A stretch of DNA of 64,000 bases. It comes from Cryobacterium sp. CG_9.6. GTDB lineage: Bacteria > Actinomycetota > Actinomycetes > Actinomycetales > Microbacteriaceae. The translations under genes were made by a program, and so were the position numbers. Position 1 is the first letter of the stretch, and each line of letters begins with the position of its first letter. The DNA lies in contig NZ_JARXUZ010000001.1 of assembly GCF_029893365.1 (NCBI RefSeq), positions 2,108,001 to 2,172,000 on the forward strand, in the 5' to 3' direction. A model generated the notes under the pieces. That model worked only from the letters and a program-made list of their open reading frames with translations, was not told the DNA's origin and did no database searches. Shown one piece after another: positions 63,373 through 64,000 of this stretch.

Positions 63373-64000
63373 TTAGGTGGTGTGGTTATCGAGGACGCGG
63401 AACAGGTGCCGGGCGATGTAGCGTTTCAGGACGCGTTGGATCTCTTTGGGTGTCTTGCCTTCCTTCGTCCGTTTCTCGACGTAGGCGGCGGTCGCCAAGT
63501 CGTGGTGGTAGCGGTAGAACGTGGTGACCCAGATGGCGGTGTTGAGCGCCCGGTCGCCACCGCGGTGCAGACGGTAGCGGATGGTGTTGCCCGATGACGC
63601 GGGGATGGGCGCGATGCCCGCGAAGCGGGCGAACGCGGCCTCGGAGCGGATGCGTCCCTGGTGCGACCACGACACGATCAGCTGCGCGGCGACGATCGCG
63701 CCGACGCCGTGCTCAAGCAGCAGGTAGGGGGCGAGGGCTTTCACGTGCTTGAGGAGGCCCTTCTCGTTCGCCGTGAGCTCGGCTTGACGGCTGAGGATCT
63801 CTCGCGCTTCGCGGGCAGCCTCGGCGCGGATGGTGACCATGCCGACGTCATCGTTTCGATGGGCGCGCCAGGCTGCGACGACTTTGATTTGCTCGGCTGT
63901 GAGGGCCAGGCGAACGTCCAGGCCGAAGCCGTACCCGCGCAGCAGCGCTGTGAGGCGGTTGTTGGAGGCGCTGTGGGCCTTCTTGAGGGCGGCGCGCGCG
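63373..64000 (-). CDS. IS110-family transposase, C-terminal part (cut by window edge)
   Basis: The frame is open to the right edge, so about 209 C-terminal residues are visible. They hold the helical part (LLKHVKALAPYLLLEHGVGA) and the Tnp domain AFARFAGIAPIPASSGNTIR with the serine of the catalytic site in PASSG, then HRGGDRALNTAIW. IS110 enzymes use a RuvC-like DEDD domain, outside the window here, and a bridge RNA to choose targets. An ATG at 63840 lies inside the gene and is not its start. The IS3 element landed 22 bases after its stop. Confidence 0.88.
   Translation of the reverse strand, partial: ARAALKKAHSASNNRLTALLRGYGFGLDVRLALTAEQIKVVAAWRAHRNDDVGMVTIRAEAAREAREILSRQAELTANEKGLLKHVKALAPYLLLEHGVGAIVAAQLIVSWSHQGRIRSEAAFARFAGIAPIPASSGNTIRYRLHRGGDRALNTAIWVTTFYRYHHDLATAAYVEKRTKEGKTPKEIQRVLKRYIARHLFRVLDNHTT

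Overview
The window looks like chromosomal DNA of a high-GC, flagellated actinobacterium, most likely of the family Microbacteriaceae; genus cannot be fixed from sequence reading alone. Reasons: an actinobacterial division cluster with divIVA (wag31) and sepF but no ftsA; a GarA/OdhI-type FHA regulator beside two MerR genes; class II DAHP synthase; a PASTA-domain kinase next to an Rv2175c-type gene; many GTG/TTG starts, some apparently leaderless; and repeated palindromes next to DUF222-HNH (13E12-type) genes.

Layout. 1-1360: the 5' end of a DUF222-HNH gene and a cluster of about 115-bp palindromic repeats. 1361-24580: one long minus-strand block read from mraZ towards dnaE (mraZ, rsmH, ftsL-like, ftsI, murE, murF, mraY, murD, ftsW, murG, murC, ftsQ, ftsZ, yggS, sepF, yggT, divIVA, lspA, rluD, dnaE). 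Many neighbours overlap by 1 or 4 bases (TGATG, GTGA, ATGA), and three 10-bp-spaced MraZ boxes sit before mraZ. 24800-30300: DUF3040 protein, polyprenyl diphosphate synthase, Rv2175c-like protein, LysM protein and PknL-like kinase. 30300-35480: DAHP synthase, acyltransferase, ROK glucokinase and acyl-CoA synthetase. 35480-45650: deformylase, MinD-like ATPase, pyruvate carboxylase, ParA-like ATPase, MerR / FtsR-like MerR / GarA / CDP-alcohol transferase, Nudix and apt. 45650-47500: S4 protein and lipase maturation factor homologue. 47500-58100: the minus-strand flagellar export, switch and motor operon flbD-motA-motB-fliM-fliN-fliO-fliP-fliQ-fliR-flhB-flhA-(flhF-like)-csrA. 58323-59351: a GAF-GGDEF diguanylate cyclase, transcribed divergently from the flagellar operon. 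59360-64000: a plastic zone with pentamer-rich DNA, a 153-bp tandem palindrome array, a complete DUF222-HNH gene, an IS3-family element with intact ends and a 3-bp target duplication, and an IS110-family transposase cut by the window edge.

How the genes fit together. The first block makes lipid II (MurC-MurG, MraY), moves septal synthesis to mid-cell (FtsZ, SepF, FtsQ, FtsW, FtsI) and directs polar growth (DivIVA). The FtsR-like regulator at 42.5 kb may act on ftsZ, and the PASTA kinase probably senses the same peptidoglycan; GarA is a likely kinase target that tunes 2-oxoglutarate use, next to anaplerotic pyruvate carboxylase. The flagellar block supplies the export gate, C-ring and stator but not the filament, hook, rod, MS-ring, export ATPase or flagellar sigma factor, so the rest must lie elsewhere or be absent.

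The best candidates for something new are: the tight association of palindromic repeat clusters with DUF222-HNH genes, with an IS110-type element apparently ending inside one such palindrome; a FlhF-like protein whose GTPase P-loop has been lost; a possible two-state hairpin over the ribosome binding site of the diguanylate cyclase; and a non-standard residue motif in MurE that may relate to unusual peptidoglycan chemistry. No tRNA, rRNA or CRISPR array was seen.
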